A DNA stretch of 64,000 bases, taken from assembly GCA_014898425.1 (NCBI GenBank), contig RCSZ01000006.1, positions 744,001-808,000 of the forward strand, read 5' to 3'. Of the stretch, positions 30,624 through 43,831 are shown one piece after another. The position numbers and the translations under genes were made by a program. The first letter of the stretch is position 1. The number at the start of each line of letters is the position of its first letter. A model generated the notes under the pieces. That model saw only the letters and a list, made by a program, of their open reading frames with translations, did no database searches and was not told the origin of the DNA. Origin of the DNA: Botryotinia globosa (Eukaryota; Ascomycota; Leotiomycetes; Helotiales; Sclerotiniaceae).

Positions 30624-32649
30624 TTCTGTGAATGTGATATAATGTGATGAGATGTGTGTCAAGGTGTTGATAAGTTCTTCCTCAAGTGAAGAAGATACAA
30701 AAGATTGGTGATGTAAATTTTGTATTGAAGATAATTGCTATGTGGTTGGTAGGTTGAGAATTTCATAACCCAAGGCAAAAGGTTGAGGTTTAAATAGAGA
30801 GCTCGAAATGAATATTGGTACAGCTGATTGGTAAAGCGGCCGTATTCTAATTTGAAGTCAAAAGTGAAAGTGAATTATCCGTGGTAGTTGTGGTGATATT
30901 GATCATATCTTGATGTTTAAGATGATCAGCTGACACTTAGACTGAATAAGATGAAGTTAGAGGGAGAGAAAGAGAGGAAAGATATTGAATGGGAAAGTGT
31001 GAAGTAAAAGGTATCAAATTCATCCAGAACAACAATCATATAACCAGATACTATCGTCTGATTTAGCTAAGAGAACTCCCGTATATCTCTCAGAAGGTTC
31101 AAGATAATGCTTAATTTAAGGAGTGAGAGTGAGTGAGTGAGAGTGAGTGAGTGAGTGAGAGTGAGTGAGTGAGAGTGAGCATGAGAGAGAAGACAAGCGC
31201 GAATCAATGCCAAAGACCAAAGTATGAGAGAAGTTGATGTAGAGTTGTATCACCCAACTAGAATTGATGATCTTGGTACCGTTTATACATATTGCCTATC
31301 AGTAAAAGAGAGAAAAAACAAATCAAGGCTCTATATCTTCATCACCAGATTTCGAGGTTCTATTCTTGTGTCATGTTCTTCGGAGCTAAAAGTGCAAATA
31401 AGGAAAGAACGACTGACAAGCCATTAAAGCTGCAAGTATACATTTTGCTATATTAGAAACTTCGATTCATTTTGGGAAACACTACCAGCTAGATGTATAA
31501 GTCCTTCTTTGAACAATCCTCGGAATATAACAAGCTCCTCCACACGAATAGAGCGTAAATTTGGAACAGAGAAATGCAATCTTCTTTTGATATAGATTTC
31601 TTCATATTCTTTGACGTAGAAGAGTTCCTACCATAACAAGCAGAATACATCTAACGCTGACTCTAAGCTCTAATCTTCTCGCTTTCCTTTCTAACTAATC
31701 TTTATATAACCAGTGAAAGAGATTAGCCGACTATCTAGGAATATCTCAACGAGACGAGACTCTTCTAGAATACAAATTCATCAAGATCAATAAACTCAGA
31801 ATAAAGTCAAGGATAAAGATTAAATGAGATGAACTGAAGAAAAGTAAACTCTCCATCTCAATTTTCAGCCATCACTCCAAGTTCAAGAAATCCTCAAAAT
31901 CTGTTGTATATACCTCAATTGCTCTCTCTTCCCGCTCTCTTCCCGCTCTCCAACTACTTCCTCGCGAATCAAAAGAAAGATTCCAAAAATAAGCACCCCG
32001 TATACTGAATCCCATATCCCATATCCCACACCAAAGAATTACAAAACCATACAACCAGTACTTCACCATCCTACTCCCACCTACATCCTCAAAGCTCAAA
32101 CTAAAAGCCATCCTCCCCGACTTTCCAAAACAAGGTTTCGTTGCGTATCTATACATCTATATCTATCTATACATCTTTTAAATACACGATTTTGAGTGTG
32201 ATATAAAGGTAGGTAGGTAAGTAGTTTGGAGATGGAAAGAGTTCTATTGTATATCTGTATATCTGCATTCCAAACTCCTTTTGCGTAGCCCCTTTTACCC
32301 TTCCACCCATTTTCAATATTCGCAAGCGGCGATGATTGATTGATATACTCATCTATATATTTATACACACATTCCCACTCGCAACAAGAAAAACACAAAA
32401 CCGTACAAGAAAAGCAAGATCACCATTCCATGAAGCCTTTTCATGCGAATAGGGTCACTATCAACCTACTCGGTGAGTCAAAAGATACTACTTCAAGATT
32501 CAAGATTCGAGATTTTAAAGTTCTTTTATGGGAGTATTATGCTGCGATATTTTTTCTTCGTTTGATAAGGAGTAGAAATGAAGAGAATATATCGATCTTT
32601 CATCCAAGACATACTCACAAACTAACTCTCGCCATATCACCTCATCACC
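30624..32649. other. Intergenic region, about 2 kb
   Basis: Upstream region of the GGCT-like gene and downstream region of the DUF218 gene. A GAGT-type microsatellite runs from about 31121 to 31182. Short open frames are not convincing: no good start context and AT-biased codons. Confidence 0.55.
31121..31182. repeat. (GAGT)n / GAGAGT compound microsatellite
   Basis: Runs of GAGT alternate with GAGAGT interruptions over about 60 bp. Confidence 0.85.
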
Positions 32650-33612
32650 CTAACAATTCCAAGGCAGAATCTCCCCCTCCTTAATCACCTCTTCTCTCCT
32701 CACTCCCTCTCCCTCTTCCAACCACTTCGTGCTCAGTCCACTTCTCACTCTCTCCTTCTCGCTCTCGAACAATTTTCTCTCCTCCCCTTTGATACCCCAC
32801 TTATCCCTCCCACCCCTCTTCCCCCTCAACACGCTCCCCGTCCCCCACAAATCTCGTTTCCACTCCCCATACCCCCTTTCCCTCTCCCCCTTCACCGTAT
32901 CCTCGCATTTCTCGCAATCAAACTCCCTACTCTCTTCATCCATAAACTCAGGGTTGATTCCTTCAAACACAACTTCCACTCCTTTCCCTTTCTCATTCCC
33001 TTTTCTCCCCTTTCCCTCCCCGTCCTCATCCCTTTCCTCTTCCTCTTTCCTGCCCCCCTCAAGCCGTATCCCCATCCCCAACCCCAAAGCCCCACAATGC
33101 AACTCCTCAAACCTCTCCCTCTTAAACCCATGACTCACAATCGATATTCTCCCTGGCCACTCCCCGGTCCCCCTCCAAAAAGCCAATAACCCCCTCACCA
33201 AATTCTCATAACTATCCAGCGCCTCCTCCTCCAAAACAATCCTCCCCCCTCCCATTTCCATCCCCATCCCCACATCAGTAACTAAGTCCCCCCTCCCCCA
33301 CACCCCCCTCCCCACCCCCACTTCAAAATACCCTCTCGCCTCACTGCTCTCCACCTCTCCCCTCGTACACCCCCCACTAATAACCAACACACTACTCTCA
33401 TCCTCCTTCCACAATTCTGCCGCACGCACAATATGCTTAATAAACGTCATCCATTCGCGACCGTCTTTTTGGAAGGGAGCCAGCAGCCATGAGGATTCGA
33501 GCTCTGGGGGTCCGGAAACATAGATGGCGTGGCAGGTGAGCAGGATGAGATGGGTTGGTTTGGGACTAGGGTTTGGGGTTGAGTGCATTATGATATTGAG
33601 CCTGGAGAGCAT
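32650..33612 (-). CDS. DUF218 (YdcF/SanA-like) domain protein
   Basis: Single-exon gene for 320 residues; the ATG at 33612 is followed by a second Met at residue 9. The fold signature of DUF218 is visible. LILLTCHAIYV is the first strand, LVISGGCTRG is the nucleotide-type loop, and SSEARGYF carries the typical SEA motif. Next comes EEEALDSYENL (E-A-x-DS-x-EN), and RISIVSHGFKRERF is the last strand and helix. A lysine/glutamate-rich insert separates the last parts. Bacterial relatives are envelope proteins of unclear activity; fungal ones are uncharacterised. No transmembrane segment is obvious, so it is probably intracellular. Confidence 0.8.
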   Translation of the reverse strand: MLSRLNIIMHSTPNPSPKPTHLILLTCHAIYVSGPPELESSWLLAPFQKDGREWMTFIKHIVRAAELWKEDESSVLVISGGCTRGEVESSEARGYFEVGVGRGVWGRGDLVTDVGMGMEMGGGRIVLEEEALDSYENLVRGLLAFWRGTGEWPGRISIVSHGFKRERFEELHCGALGLGMGIRLEGGRKEEEERDEDGEGKGRKGNEKGKGVEVVFEGINPEFMDEESREFDCEKCEDTVKGERERGYGEWKRDLWGTGSVLRGKRGGRDKWGIKGEERKLFESEKERVRSGLSTKWLEEGEGVRREEVIKEGEILPWNC

Positions 33613-34647
33613 TTAGAGTGTGACGATGGTTGATGAATTATTACACATATAGGTTTTATGAAGTAAATAGGGTGGGTGGGTATTCGAGGAGATAAAAGCG
33701 CAATCATTAAGAAGTACATAGATCTCTCAAAAGGTGAAATAGAAACCTATCAGAGACCAAAGATCGGAAAGACTAATATATCAATCATATCATAATTCAC
33801 AAATTGTTCTCGTTTATACAAGTATGTATCAGGGGATCGATCCATTTAACATTTCGAAAATTAAGGACACTTCCCTTCGATTCGATTCGGTTAACTCCTA
33901 CCTAGTAGTTAGACTCAAACCCCACTCCCCATATCACGCACTTCGAATCTTCGAAAACTTTGACTAAACAACCTACCTAACTACCTATGTATATTGCCTG
34001 CGCAATCTACTCAACTATTCCAGAATTACCCGATGCTAATCTTGCAGGATCTCCTTCCTATTATCTATCTTCCCCTATCTGCATCTATCTTACCTCAGTT
34101 TTACTTCCGGCTTGTTACATGCCATGTCCCACATGCCACACTACATACACACCACAAATTAATCACTCACACAGAAAACACCATTTCAAAGAAAATTTAT
34201 TATTCATATTTCATATTTCATGTTCATACCCCCCTCATCATCTCTCTTTCATCTTTCTCCTAGTATTCTAGACTAGGTACCCTTTCCCCATCCATAACCC
34301 TAACCCCCATCTCATCTCCACCCCCCAAAACTCCTTCCATTCTATACACATCAAATATCACCCCTTTTCCCTTCACAAGAGACCAAATAATAAAGTCATG
34401 CAATCATAAGAATTCCCAAATCCTCTCGCTCCTAATGAATCATGAAAGAAGAAGAAAGAAAAATTGGTAAAATCACGCGAGTACATACATTTTGTATGTA
34501 CCATCTCCCCTATCCACCTCCGCTAATTGGGGTATCTTTATCCTATCCTATCCAGTCATTGCATATCCAGTGCATTCATATCTTAAACCTCCATTTTCAC
34601 AACCACATTGTCCCCATTCCTCCCTCATCTCTCTTTCCGTCAGGACA
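33613..34647. other. Intergenic region
   Basis: About 1 kb between the DUF218 start and the chitin synthase stop, CT-rich with TACCTAC runs. It should hold the DUF218 promoter and the chitin synthase 3' UTR. Open frames here are pyrimidine-rich artefacts. Confidence 0.5.
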
Positions 34648-37600
34648 CTAGACACCTCTAAACATCCTAACAATCAAAAACCACATCGCACCGATAAATT
34701 TAAAACAACTCAATCCTGCCACACTCCATAAAACCACAGCCATGTAAATTGTACTCTTCGTCGTATCATCAGTACTCGTATCGATATTCTCCAAGCCCGC
34801 TGTACTAAGAACCGCACTCGTGAGTGCAAAATTACAAACCAACCAGAACAACACTACTGAAGATCTGAACCATTTGTAATAATCTTCTTGCTTCTCTTCT
34901 GCCGAAAATTCACGTTTCTCAGGCGGTGCTTTGATTTGAATCTTGCGCATTTCGGATTCGTATTGAGCGTTGAGATCGCCATCGTCAGTGGGAATGTTGA
35001 CATCGACTTTGCCACCAGCTTTGAGCACAGCAGATGGAAGTTTTTCGGCTTTATCATCTCCTTTGGTACCCCATGTAATATCGTGAGTGTTACAGAAAGC
35101 GTAAACGTTGAGAATGTTGATATATGTTGGGGTGAGAAGAAGATATTGAAGGAAAGATGTGAACATGTGCCATGGGTCGAAGAATAAAAAGGAAGAAATG
35201 AACCAGAGTAGATAAGTTGAGGCGAGAGAAATGATCAAGGTATAGAAGATTTGATTCTTGATAATATCCGTCCAATTAAATTGGTCTTTCGCAAGTTGAG
35301 TTTGAATTGATTTAACCGTGATGAAAATTGAAGCAAACATTAGGTATCTATTCTAGTTAGTAAAAGAAATTTAGACAAAGCGGAAAATACTCACATCATG
35401 ATGATGATCCAGAAATAAACCATAGACATATAAACTTTGTTCGTTCCTTGAGGTCGATTTCCCAGCGCCAGAATGAAACAGGTCAAAAGCGTAAACAAGT
35501 AAAGCCATTCGAAAACAACACCAAGAATTACACCAACATTACCCAGCAAGTCAGCACTTCCGAGAGATGTAGTCAAGATGTGAAAGACCAAAAAGAAATT
35601 ACCAAGAGCGAACCAAGCGAAGATCATGTTAATGGTTTGGTATGTGAATTCAATCAAGAACATGATCTTTCGTAAAAAGCTGTGATCACTTCGGAAAATT
35701 TGATAGAAATGAGCAAGAGCATAGATAGCAGCGAAGAAACTTCCGTTAAGCCATCTTCGACGTTGCAAAATAAGTTCGGCCATTGTATCCGGTACATCGG
35801 TTTCTCCAGTAGCAGACTTGACGTATTGTAAGATCCAGTGACAATTTCTCTTGGATACCAATTCGAAACACAAAATACGATCTTCGGCAAGGTACATGTT
35901 GGCAGTGAAAATACCAGCGTTTGCTCCGTGCATCTTCTCTCCTGCAAAGTACTTCTCCAGTGGTCCATTTCCGGTTTTATCGTTTTGCAACGCAACATAT
36001 CGATATGCAGAAAAGGCACCTGGCAACACCGAAATGAACCCAAATGCCGATTCAAGAGGCTTGTCCAGAATATTGCTCATTTTGTACTCGAAATTCTGGG
36101 TAGCAACCAATGGATTGAGCAAATTCTTTCCTCCTGGACCCAACATAGCTTTGATCTCACCACAAGCTCCTGCACAATGTGGTTCCAAATCGAAAGCTTT
36201 CCATAGATGATAAATTGAATCTTTTCCTGGCTTTGTACCAGCATCGATGAGTACACAAATGTTAGGATCGAGTACTCTACCAAAGGCTTGGAAGAACCAT
36301 CTGTGAGAGTTAATCTTTTTCTGATTCTTTTCCTTCAAGCAGAAAAGCAATTGAACGGGTTGCTGTTTTGGTGTGAGTGTAACAATATCCTTCTTCAGAG
36401 CAATTCCGACTTGAGTCGTATATTCGTAGATATGTGCTGTCACGTCCTTGCCATTAACTTGTTGCTTTGCAATTCCATCTTGATAAACTCCCAAACCAGC
36501 CAAAACAGCTCTTGTTCTTGGATTGATCTTACCACGTCCATCACTGACCACACACACTACGATCTTCTTCCAAGCATCCTTTCCCCATGTTTTACTATCT
36601 TTGCGAGTGCACATAAATTCAATGTTTTTGAATACTCCGTGCATCGTTCTAGCAAACAACACATCATCTTCATTATACATTGTAACAACGATAAAGAGTT
36701 CTGTATGCCGAGGCTTTGCAAAGAGTTTTTGTCGCAATGTAAAGCGCTCTTCGAAAAACTCACTGGGGTCGCATGTTGCGGCTGAGTATCTCATATGTGT
36801 AAACTCATCTCTCTCCGGTGGTGGTGCATGATTGACTTGATTTAAAAGCTTGGGAGGAATCGGACAATCAAGTACGAGATTTCCATTGAACAGTTGGACT
36901 TCCTTGACTGTCTTGTATCTTCTCAACGCAGGTACAGGTGTCGCAGATGGAGATTGTCCCGCCCCGTCATAACCACCTTTGTAATCGGTGCCACTAGCTG
37001 AGTGCGGATCTGGCCCATAAGGTTCATGCGATTGTAGAATTGGCTGATGGTCATCATCGTCATTGTAGTAAGGGTCTTGCGCTGGGGGGTAATTATGTAA
37101 AGGGTGTTCTTCACGAGGAGAAGGTTGGTATGGAGGTTGGTAGTAAGCATCGTGATGCGCGTTAGGATCTAGAGAATATTCCGAGTCGTAGCTTTGACTG
37201 GGATCGAGGGGCATACGCTGATGGTATTGGTTTTGATCTAAATGTTCGACCGAATACTGTATGATACATGTTAGCTATAATCATATCTTTCTGCAGACAC
37301 AAGGCACGCCCAAATATGTACTTACAGATGGTTGAGCTTGTAATTGATCACTTGGTGTTCCAACTCTATGTGCTCCAGGACCCATAGGTATCTCGAGGTT
37401 GTGCATTCCAGGACCGGGTGAAGTAGTATGTGGTCTTCCATATGGCGCATCTTCTAGTTGATACCCTTGAGGGTGCGGCGACTGATGTCTATTATTCATA
37501 TTGTAATAATCGTCTTGGCCTTGGCCCGCCGGATCTGTGCGAGTTGAATATTAGAAAGACGTATTGTAAACAAACAAAAGTGTATATTTTGTAGATATTC

Positions 37601-37924
37601 CTCTCCACGACAAGGAATGATGTTTCTGCCGTAGCAGGAGGATATAAATTGAATGTTTAAAGTGATTCAGTGTTCCATCAGGGAATCCTTCTTGCGCAGC
37701 AAGGTCCAACTTGATTGTGCCTTTTCGTGTTGGTTGCTATGCGCCGCAAAACTGGATACACTGGCCGACGTGAATGGTCTTCAAGACAACCATACGATTT
37801 GATTCCAAATTTGAGATTCATTCACTGCTATCACCACGCGAAACTCGGATAATGTGTGCTTGGAAGGTGGAGAATAGATGTGCGAAATTAGATAGGAGGA
37901 CATACCTAATCGATTATAGGACAT
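34648..37924 (-). CDS. Chitin synthase, family 2 GT (probably class I)
   Basis: Four exons: 37924-37906 (19 nt, MSYNRL), 37534-37326, 37256-35395 and 35347-34648, encoding 929 residues. Introns are 371, 69 and 47 bp, all with good GT/AG sites and consistent phase. A Pro/Tyr-rich N-terminal region precedes the catalytic core. Core motifs include [21 protein letters not shown], a CGEIKAMLG segment, [11 protein letters not shown], and the QRRRW signature at 574-578. At least six C-terminal membrane segments follow. The enzyme makes cell-wall chitin from UDP-GlcNAc at the plasma membrane (family knowledge). The [17 protein letters not shown] and [11 protein letters not shown] segments resemble class I/II division enzymes. 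Class I is my best call, not certain. Confidence 0.93.
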
Positions 37925-39764
37925 GGTATTGATGTATCAAATTAATCGTCCTATTTGTGAATTGCGTGGGAGCAAAATGAGGTTCCTTGCGATGGACTCA
38001 AGCTCAGTTGGGAATGTCTTGCCGTCAATCCTCTATTAGGTGAGATGTGCAAGGTTGCAGATGGACTATATTGATGCGTAGGGTTAGAATTAACTTTTCC
38101 TCACCCCTATTCTTTCCTTCTTTATGCCGCGAGAGTTAGGATGTGTAGATACGAAAGCACAGAAGACAGAGTTTAGAAGAGACGACCAGATAATTTTTGG
38201 CTTAGGTTGTTCCGAGTAAGATGGAATTTGTGCTTGTGAGAGGTGGTTTCACCTTGAGGAGGGCCGCGCATTAAAAAGGATGTTAGAAATTTGGTAGGGA
38301 TTGTAAACAGAGTGGATGATCAGAAAGTGGTTGCCAAGGCAAAGTAATCCTTGAAGATTCCTTGTGCCTTGCGTACATGGTGGTGATAATGTTGTATGTA
38401 TCTACCTAGGACTCGAGTAGGACTGTGGTAGTGATACATGCACAGTTCTCAGGTTTCACATCATCAGATATCGATAGTGGGTGAGGATGGATGTTTTGGA
38501 TAGCACGGAGCAGATTTCCCTCCCCTCCAAGAAATGACGCTGGGTACGTTGGCTCGAGAGTTGAGAGTTGTACTATCTAGTATCTAGTATCTACATACCT
38601 CTACATCCCAAGAGGTAAGGGAAACACGTCGCTCTAAAAACTACTAGGTAGGTAGGTAGGTAGGTAGGTAGGTAAGAACTAAAAACATCGTCTCAAAATA
38701 GAAACAACTCACACTAGACGTCGGGAACCAAATGCATTCAATTCAAACCACCCACGTGCACATAGCAAGGTACCGCAGCAAGACTTCAAATCCTCCTTCC
38801 AACCAATCAATCATCATTTGGATTCTCATACATTATACATAGCCTTTCTGGACAATACAGATGCGGCTATGCAAGAGATGCCACCATCGGTACTTCACAG
38901 ATCCATGTGTGTGAGAGAAGAGAGAGATCCTTTGAGCCGGAAGCTTTTTCTGGTCTACCAAGGTAAGGTTACCTAGGGCGGCTACGTTTGAGGCTGAGTA
39001 TGCTTTAAGGTTATTTTATATTCATATCTAACTTCGCCTTCATACTTCATAATACATTCACGGGACACAGGGCAACTTGGAAATCTCGACATTCTCAAGT
39101 TCTTGGATATGGTGGCTGAGACGTCGAGAAATTCGCGTTCAATCATCTACAATGACTGTCAGTGGTTCAGACGATTGTCAATACGAATCAAGGTAACGTA
39201 TATGCAGCTTTCTTTCAGCTGTTGAATGTTGGCAATGCATTTTGGTAACATCGTCCATTTCTTCATTGCTTGTTTGCTTTCTTGGAGGTTCATCATTCGA
39301 GTAATATCCATCCAGTGGGGTATTCCATGGTGGGGGAGTTTGCTTCAACGGTCGTGTCAATATACATGACAGCCTTTATGCGCATAGGTGATCGTGTCAC
39401 ATACATGAAAACGTTAGAGAGTATCTCTACTTTGTGTGCGTTAGCCTTTGTTCATTCCCGAGGATACGATTGCCATTCGCCTTGCAATGTTCCTTTGAAA
39501 GAAAGTTTATGTTGCCAGACACTTAATCCCATCTTCTCATGAAATGTACTCACCGACATTTTGAAAATGACATAAAAACCAATATGAGAAGAAGACTTTG
39601 CCATGCATGTATGTCATCATGATAGTAAAAAGCTTCTCAGGAAGCCAAATTGCATCCATCCCCCCCACTCATACATCGACTAATGGATGGATATTCATAT
39701 AATTGTGATCTTTATCCTTCTCTCCATATATACATGCAGGTGGCATCAAAACATCAAATCCCCT
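37925..39764. promoter_or_regulatory. Chitin synthase promoter and intergenic region
   Basis: About 1.8 kb between the chitin synthase start and the LMW phosphatase stop. It includes a near-perfect GACTCGAGTA (38410-38419) and a (TAGG)n run at about 38645-38672. No convincing gene is seen. An open frame near 39270-39542 lacks protein-like features. Confidence 0.5.
38410..38419. promoter_or_regulatory. Palindrome-like GACTCGAGTA (copy 4)
   Basis: One mismatch from TACTCGAGTA, next to TACCTAGG, about 490 bp upstream of the chitin synthase ATG. Confidence 0.3.
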
Positions 39765-40392
39765 TCAATTCTCAACATCCGGAAAAGTCGACTTCAAGAA
39801 ATTCTTGGAGAACCTCGTGCACTGTTCATAAGCAGCCTTGAATCCATCATTCCCACCATAATAAGGATCATCTACTTCCTCGGGGCTTGAACCTCCTGCA
39901 TACTCTCCAAATAACATAACTTTTGCTTTACCCTCAGTCCTCTCTTTCAAGGAGAGGAGATCTTCAAGATTGTTGCTATCCATAGCAAAGATATAGTCAA
40001 AATTCTTGAAATCATTGATAGAAACCTAGACGAGATGTCAATAAACAAAGTTCAAGCAGCCGTGTGATGAGTGTATCAGATAAAGCGTACCTTTCTAGCC
40101 TTGTGCTTATAATCGCAAATTCCATTCTCTCTAAGCGTAGCCATGGTACGTGAATCTGGGGAAGATCCAGTATGATAGGCTGCAGTTCCTACATCCAAAA
40201 ATTAATCTCAAAATATATGAAGGAAATATTAACCGGAATGAAGGTACCACATGAATCAACATTAGATATCAAGGATGCGTAAGGACCCTGGGAAACCACC
40301 ATGGATCTAAAGATTCCCTCCGCCATGGTTGAACGACAAATGTTTCCCAAGCAGACGAACAAGACTGAAATCGGTTCTGTTGATGTTGACAT
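39765..40392 (-). CDS. LTP1: Low-molecular-weight protein-tyrosine phosphatase
   Basis: Three exons: 40392-40248, 40188-40091 and 40025-39765, giving 167 residues, the normal length. Introns are 59 and 65 bp. The P-loop VCLGNICRS has nucleophile Cys14 and Arg20 (C-x5-R). The general acid is Asp134 in the DDPYYGG motif near the C-terminus. The protein has no signal peptide. It removes phosphate from tyrosine residues or small acyl phosphates in the cytosol (family knowledge). A TACTCGAGTA palindrome sits about 30 bp upstream of the start codon. Confidence 0.95.
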
Positions 40393-40420
40393 TTTGATCG
40401 ATATTGAAGTTGTTTAGATG

Positions 40421-40430
40421 TACTCGAGTA
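40421..40430. promoter_or_regulatory. Palindrome TACTCGAGTA (copy 5)
   Basis: A perfect copy about 29 bp upstream of the LTP1 ATG. Confidence 0.35.
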
Positions 40431-41625
40431 CTTTTTGAGGCTCTTTGTTGGATATGAAAGTGTTCGAATGAATATCTTGAATCGAAGAAGAATTTGATTT
40501 GATGATCAATCTGTAGCCACCCAACCGCTGGGACCCGAAACGGATTCTCCGATGCCGATATCTTCTTTTATTTCGATTAATTATCACTCCTTCATTTCTA
40601 CGAAGCACACACTTTCCACCACATCCCAACCTTCATTTATCAATTGATCATCAAATAATACAACTCCCAATTGATCATTAAGCTGGCCATTCATTCATCC
40701 ATTCCCTTTGACACATTCCCCGCATATCTTCCCTTCATTTACCGCAAATGCAAGTGTAAGATAAGAAACCAATCAATGGTACTTATCGATTCGATATATT
40801 CACAATGTCAGCCAAGGCTGGTAAATGGAATATCCAATCACAATGGTGGGATACCTGCATATATTCCAGGAGTCGTGTGTAAATATCAAGGCGCGGTGTA
40901 TCGTTCACTGTTGGGACAAGGCGGAGATACTACCCGAATCCGGATGGTGATACAGTTGTACAACTTCATATCGATTACATTTCGAGTGAAATGCAGGACA
41001 TGAGCATAAGTGTACATCCAAACCGTGTCGAACATGCAGGCCAAGCCGAATGGTAAGCTGAGATCAAGTAATGGCATGATGGACAAGATCAGGAACCAAA
41101 GTATATGTTTGCGTCTTGTGTCAATCTCATCCTACGTTTCTGTAGAGAGCGATATCACGACAACGATAGATTGATAAGGGGTAGCTTTCAAGGATAGAGT
41201 ATAGTGATATGAAATTCAGTGGGTTCCGACCATCATAGACTCAATTGGATCTTTGAGGACGACGAATGGCACCATTTGACCAAGAGATTCGGCCGATAGC
41301 ACCTGCCTCTTTTGTAACATATACTTGACATCTTTCTTGGCTTACATTAGGTGAATGAGATAACAATAATTTTTACGATATTCCCCTCTTCTGTTGAGCC
41401 GAAGGCGAAGGCGATTAATAAAGTGCAATTAAGTACAAAAGGCAAACAATTCCCATCTCCTTGATCACTTCTTTTCTTCCAAGTCCAGCTTCGACACCTC
41501 TGATTTACCTGGTGTTCTCTTGTTGATACATCTTCATAGTCCTTTCAGGGGCTCAATATCGTGAGTTGATCACAAGTACCAACGGGGAATACAACATTAC
41601 TAACACATAAACTTTGAAGATCAAG
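40431..41625. promoter_or_regulatory. Divergent promoter region LTP1/sedolisin
   Basis: About 1.2 kb shared upstream DNA between the minus-strand phosphatase and the plus-strand sedolisin. No credible ORF or strong repeat is seen. Confidence 0.5.
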
Positions 41626-43583
41626 ATGAAGTTCTCTCGCGTGGTTTCTGGTTTGGCCGTATGTAGCTTTGCTGCATGCGAGTCTTCCATGGAGCTCTTG
41701 GAATCGCTTCGCGAAATCCCGCAAGGTTGGGCTCAACTCGAGAAACCTCGCCCATATAAAACGATCAAGCTTCGAATCGCTTTGGAACAACCAGATCATG
41801 AACTTTTCGAGCAGAAGCTTTATGCCGTCTCGTCACCTGATCACGTTGACTATGGTCAACATCTTGAGCGTGAAGAGCTTAAACGATTCATCAAGCCAGC
41901 TGATCAGACTACTCGGGCCGTTTTATCATGGTTGGAGAAATCTGGTATCTCCGAGTCAAACATCCACAATGATGGAGAATGGATCAACTTCCGTGCTTCG
42001 ATTAAGCAAGCGGAGGATATGTTGAATACCACCTTCCATTACTACGCTCATCAAGATCAGAAGCACAATAAGCAAATTCGAACATTGGGATATTCCATCC
42101 CAAAAGAAGTTTCGAGTCACATTACAATGATCCAACCTACAACCAGGTTTGGTCAAATTAGAGCACAGCGCAGCCAAGTATTCCGTGAGGAATTTGGTGC
42201 TCTTTCTTTGCCAACACTCAGTACTACTGCCTGTAATGTTACAATCACTCCTCAATGTCTTCGAGATCTTTACAATATCGGCAACTACACTGCCAAGGCA
42301 AATCCCGAGTCGCGTCTAGGAGTCGCTGGATACCTTGGCCAATGGGCAAAGTATGATGGTTTAGAAGCTTTCTTGGAGAAATATGCTCCATATGCTGTTA
42401 GCCAAAACTTCTCCTATGCACTCATCAATGGAGGTTTGGATACACAAAACTCAACAAACAACGATGGAGAAGCGAATTTGGATATTCAATATGCTGCTGC
42501 CATGGGTTTCGATACCAATATTACTTACTACAGTACCGGTGGTCGAGGATTTCTCGTTCCAGATCTCGATCAACCATCATTAGACAACAATCAAAATGAA
42601 CCATATTTGGACTACCTTAACTACATGTTGAGTCTCCCCAACAACCAATTGCCACAAACAATCACAACTTCATACGGAGAAGATGAACAATCTGTTCCAG
42701 AGGCTTACTCTAAAACCGTATGCAAGATGTTCGGTCAATTAGGTATGAGAGGTGTATCTATCCTCTTCTCCTCTGGAGATACTGGTGTAGGATCGGCTTG
42801 CCAAACTAATGATGGAAAAAATACTACGCGATTTTTACCTATTTTCCCAGCCGCTTGTCCTTATGTGACTTCAGTAGGAGGAACTAGATACGTGGAACCA
42901 GAGGCAGCAGTTTCTTTCTCTTCGGGTGGCTTCAGTGATAGATGGCCTCGTCCTTCGTATCAAGATGATGCTGTCAAGGGATACTTGAAGATTTTGGGTT
43001 CTAGATGGAAGGGTCTTTACAATCCTAAGGGCCGCGGTTTCCCAGATGTTGCCGCACAAGGTGTTAGATTCCATGTTGTGTTAGTATTTTCGCTCATATG
43101 AAGTGGCTTTTGAATTGCCATACTAACATTATATCTCAGGGATGTTGATTCTATCACCGGGGTTGCAGAAGATCAATTACTTTCTGGAACTAGGTATGAC
43201 TTATTTGCTTATATTTTCCTCATTTCTCTACCCACTCCATCTCCTCTTCTCAGATTCCACCTTAACTAACATCCCCTCCCACTAGCGCATCCGCCCCAGC
43301 TTTCGCAGGTATCATCTCCCTCCTCAACAATGCCCGTCTAAATGCCGGTCGTAAACCACTTGGTTTCCTCAACCCTTGGCTCTACTCAATCGGTAAGAAA
43401 GGTCTTACCGATATTGTTCACGGGGGCAGCACCGGATGCACGGGAACCGATGTGTACTCTGGCTTACCAACTCCATTCGTACCATATGCTAGTTGGAATG
43501 CGACAAAGGGATGGGATCCAGTGACTGGATTAGGAACTCCAGATTTCGCAACTTTGTTGAAGTTGGTTAACAAAAAGGACTAA
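41626..43583 (+). CDS. Secreted sedolisin (S53 tripeptidyl-peptidase-like) protease
   Basis: Three exons: 41626-43079, 43140-43193 and 43286-43583, giving 601 residues. Introns are 60 and 92 bp. The ATG at 41626 begins a hydrophobic signal-like stretch ([16 protein letters not shown]). A pro-domain follows, to about residue 200. The mature catalytic domain shows Glu282 and Asp286 in GEANLDIQY, Asp385 in SSGDTGVG, and Ser503 in SGTSASAP, so the catalytic set is complete. Ser503 is encoded across the second intron. Such acid proteases cleave N-terminal tripeptides or act as endopeptidases outside the cell, aiding nutrition or host tissue degradation (family knowledge). Several N-glycosylation sites are visible. 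Confidence 0.93.
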
Positions 43584-43831
43584 GTCATTTCAGGACGAGG
43601 GGAGTGAGTAGAGAAATACAAAATATCTTTGCGTTGGTTAACGGGAAGCCGTGATGAACCCAGAAGGTTGTCCTGGTGGATTATTTTGTTGGTCGTGAAT
43701 AGGATAATACAAATTCAAATACATGTATAATTCTTGAAAATAATATCGGATACCAGTGCGCATATTTATACATTATGATCTATAAGACTCCTTTACCAGG
43801 GAATTTAATGTTGAATGTATAGGTAAATGTA
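43584..43831. other. Sedolisin 3' flank
   Basis: Non-coding DNA with a likely 3' UTR, ending at the TA that flanks TIR element copy C. Confidence 0.5.

Noticed and set aside
39270..39542. 90-codon plus-strand ORF near the phosphatase
   Set aside because: Starts without promoter-like context; no motifs; overlaps an opposite-strand frame equally poor.
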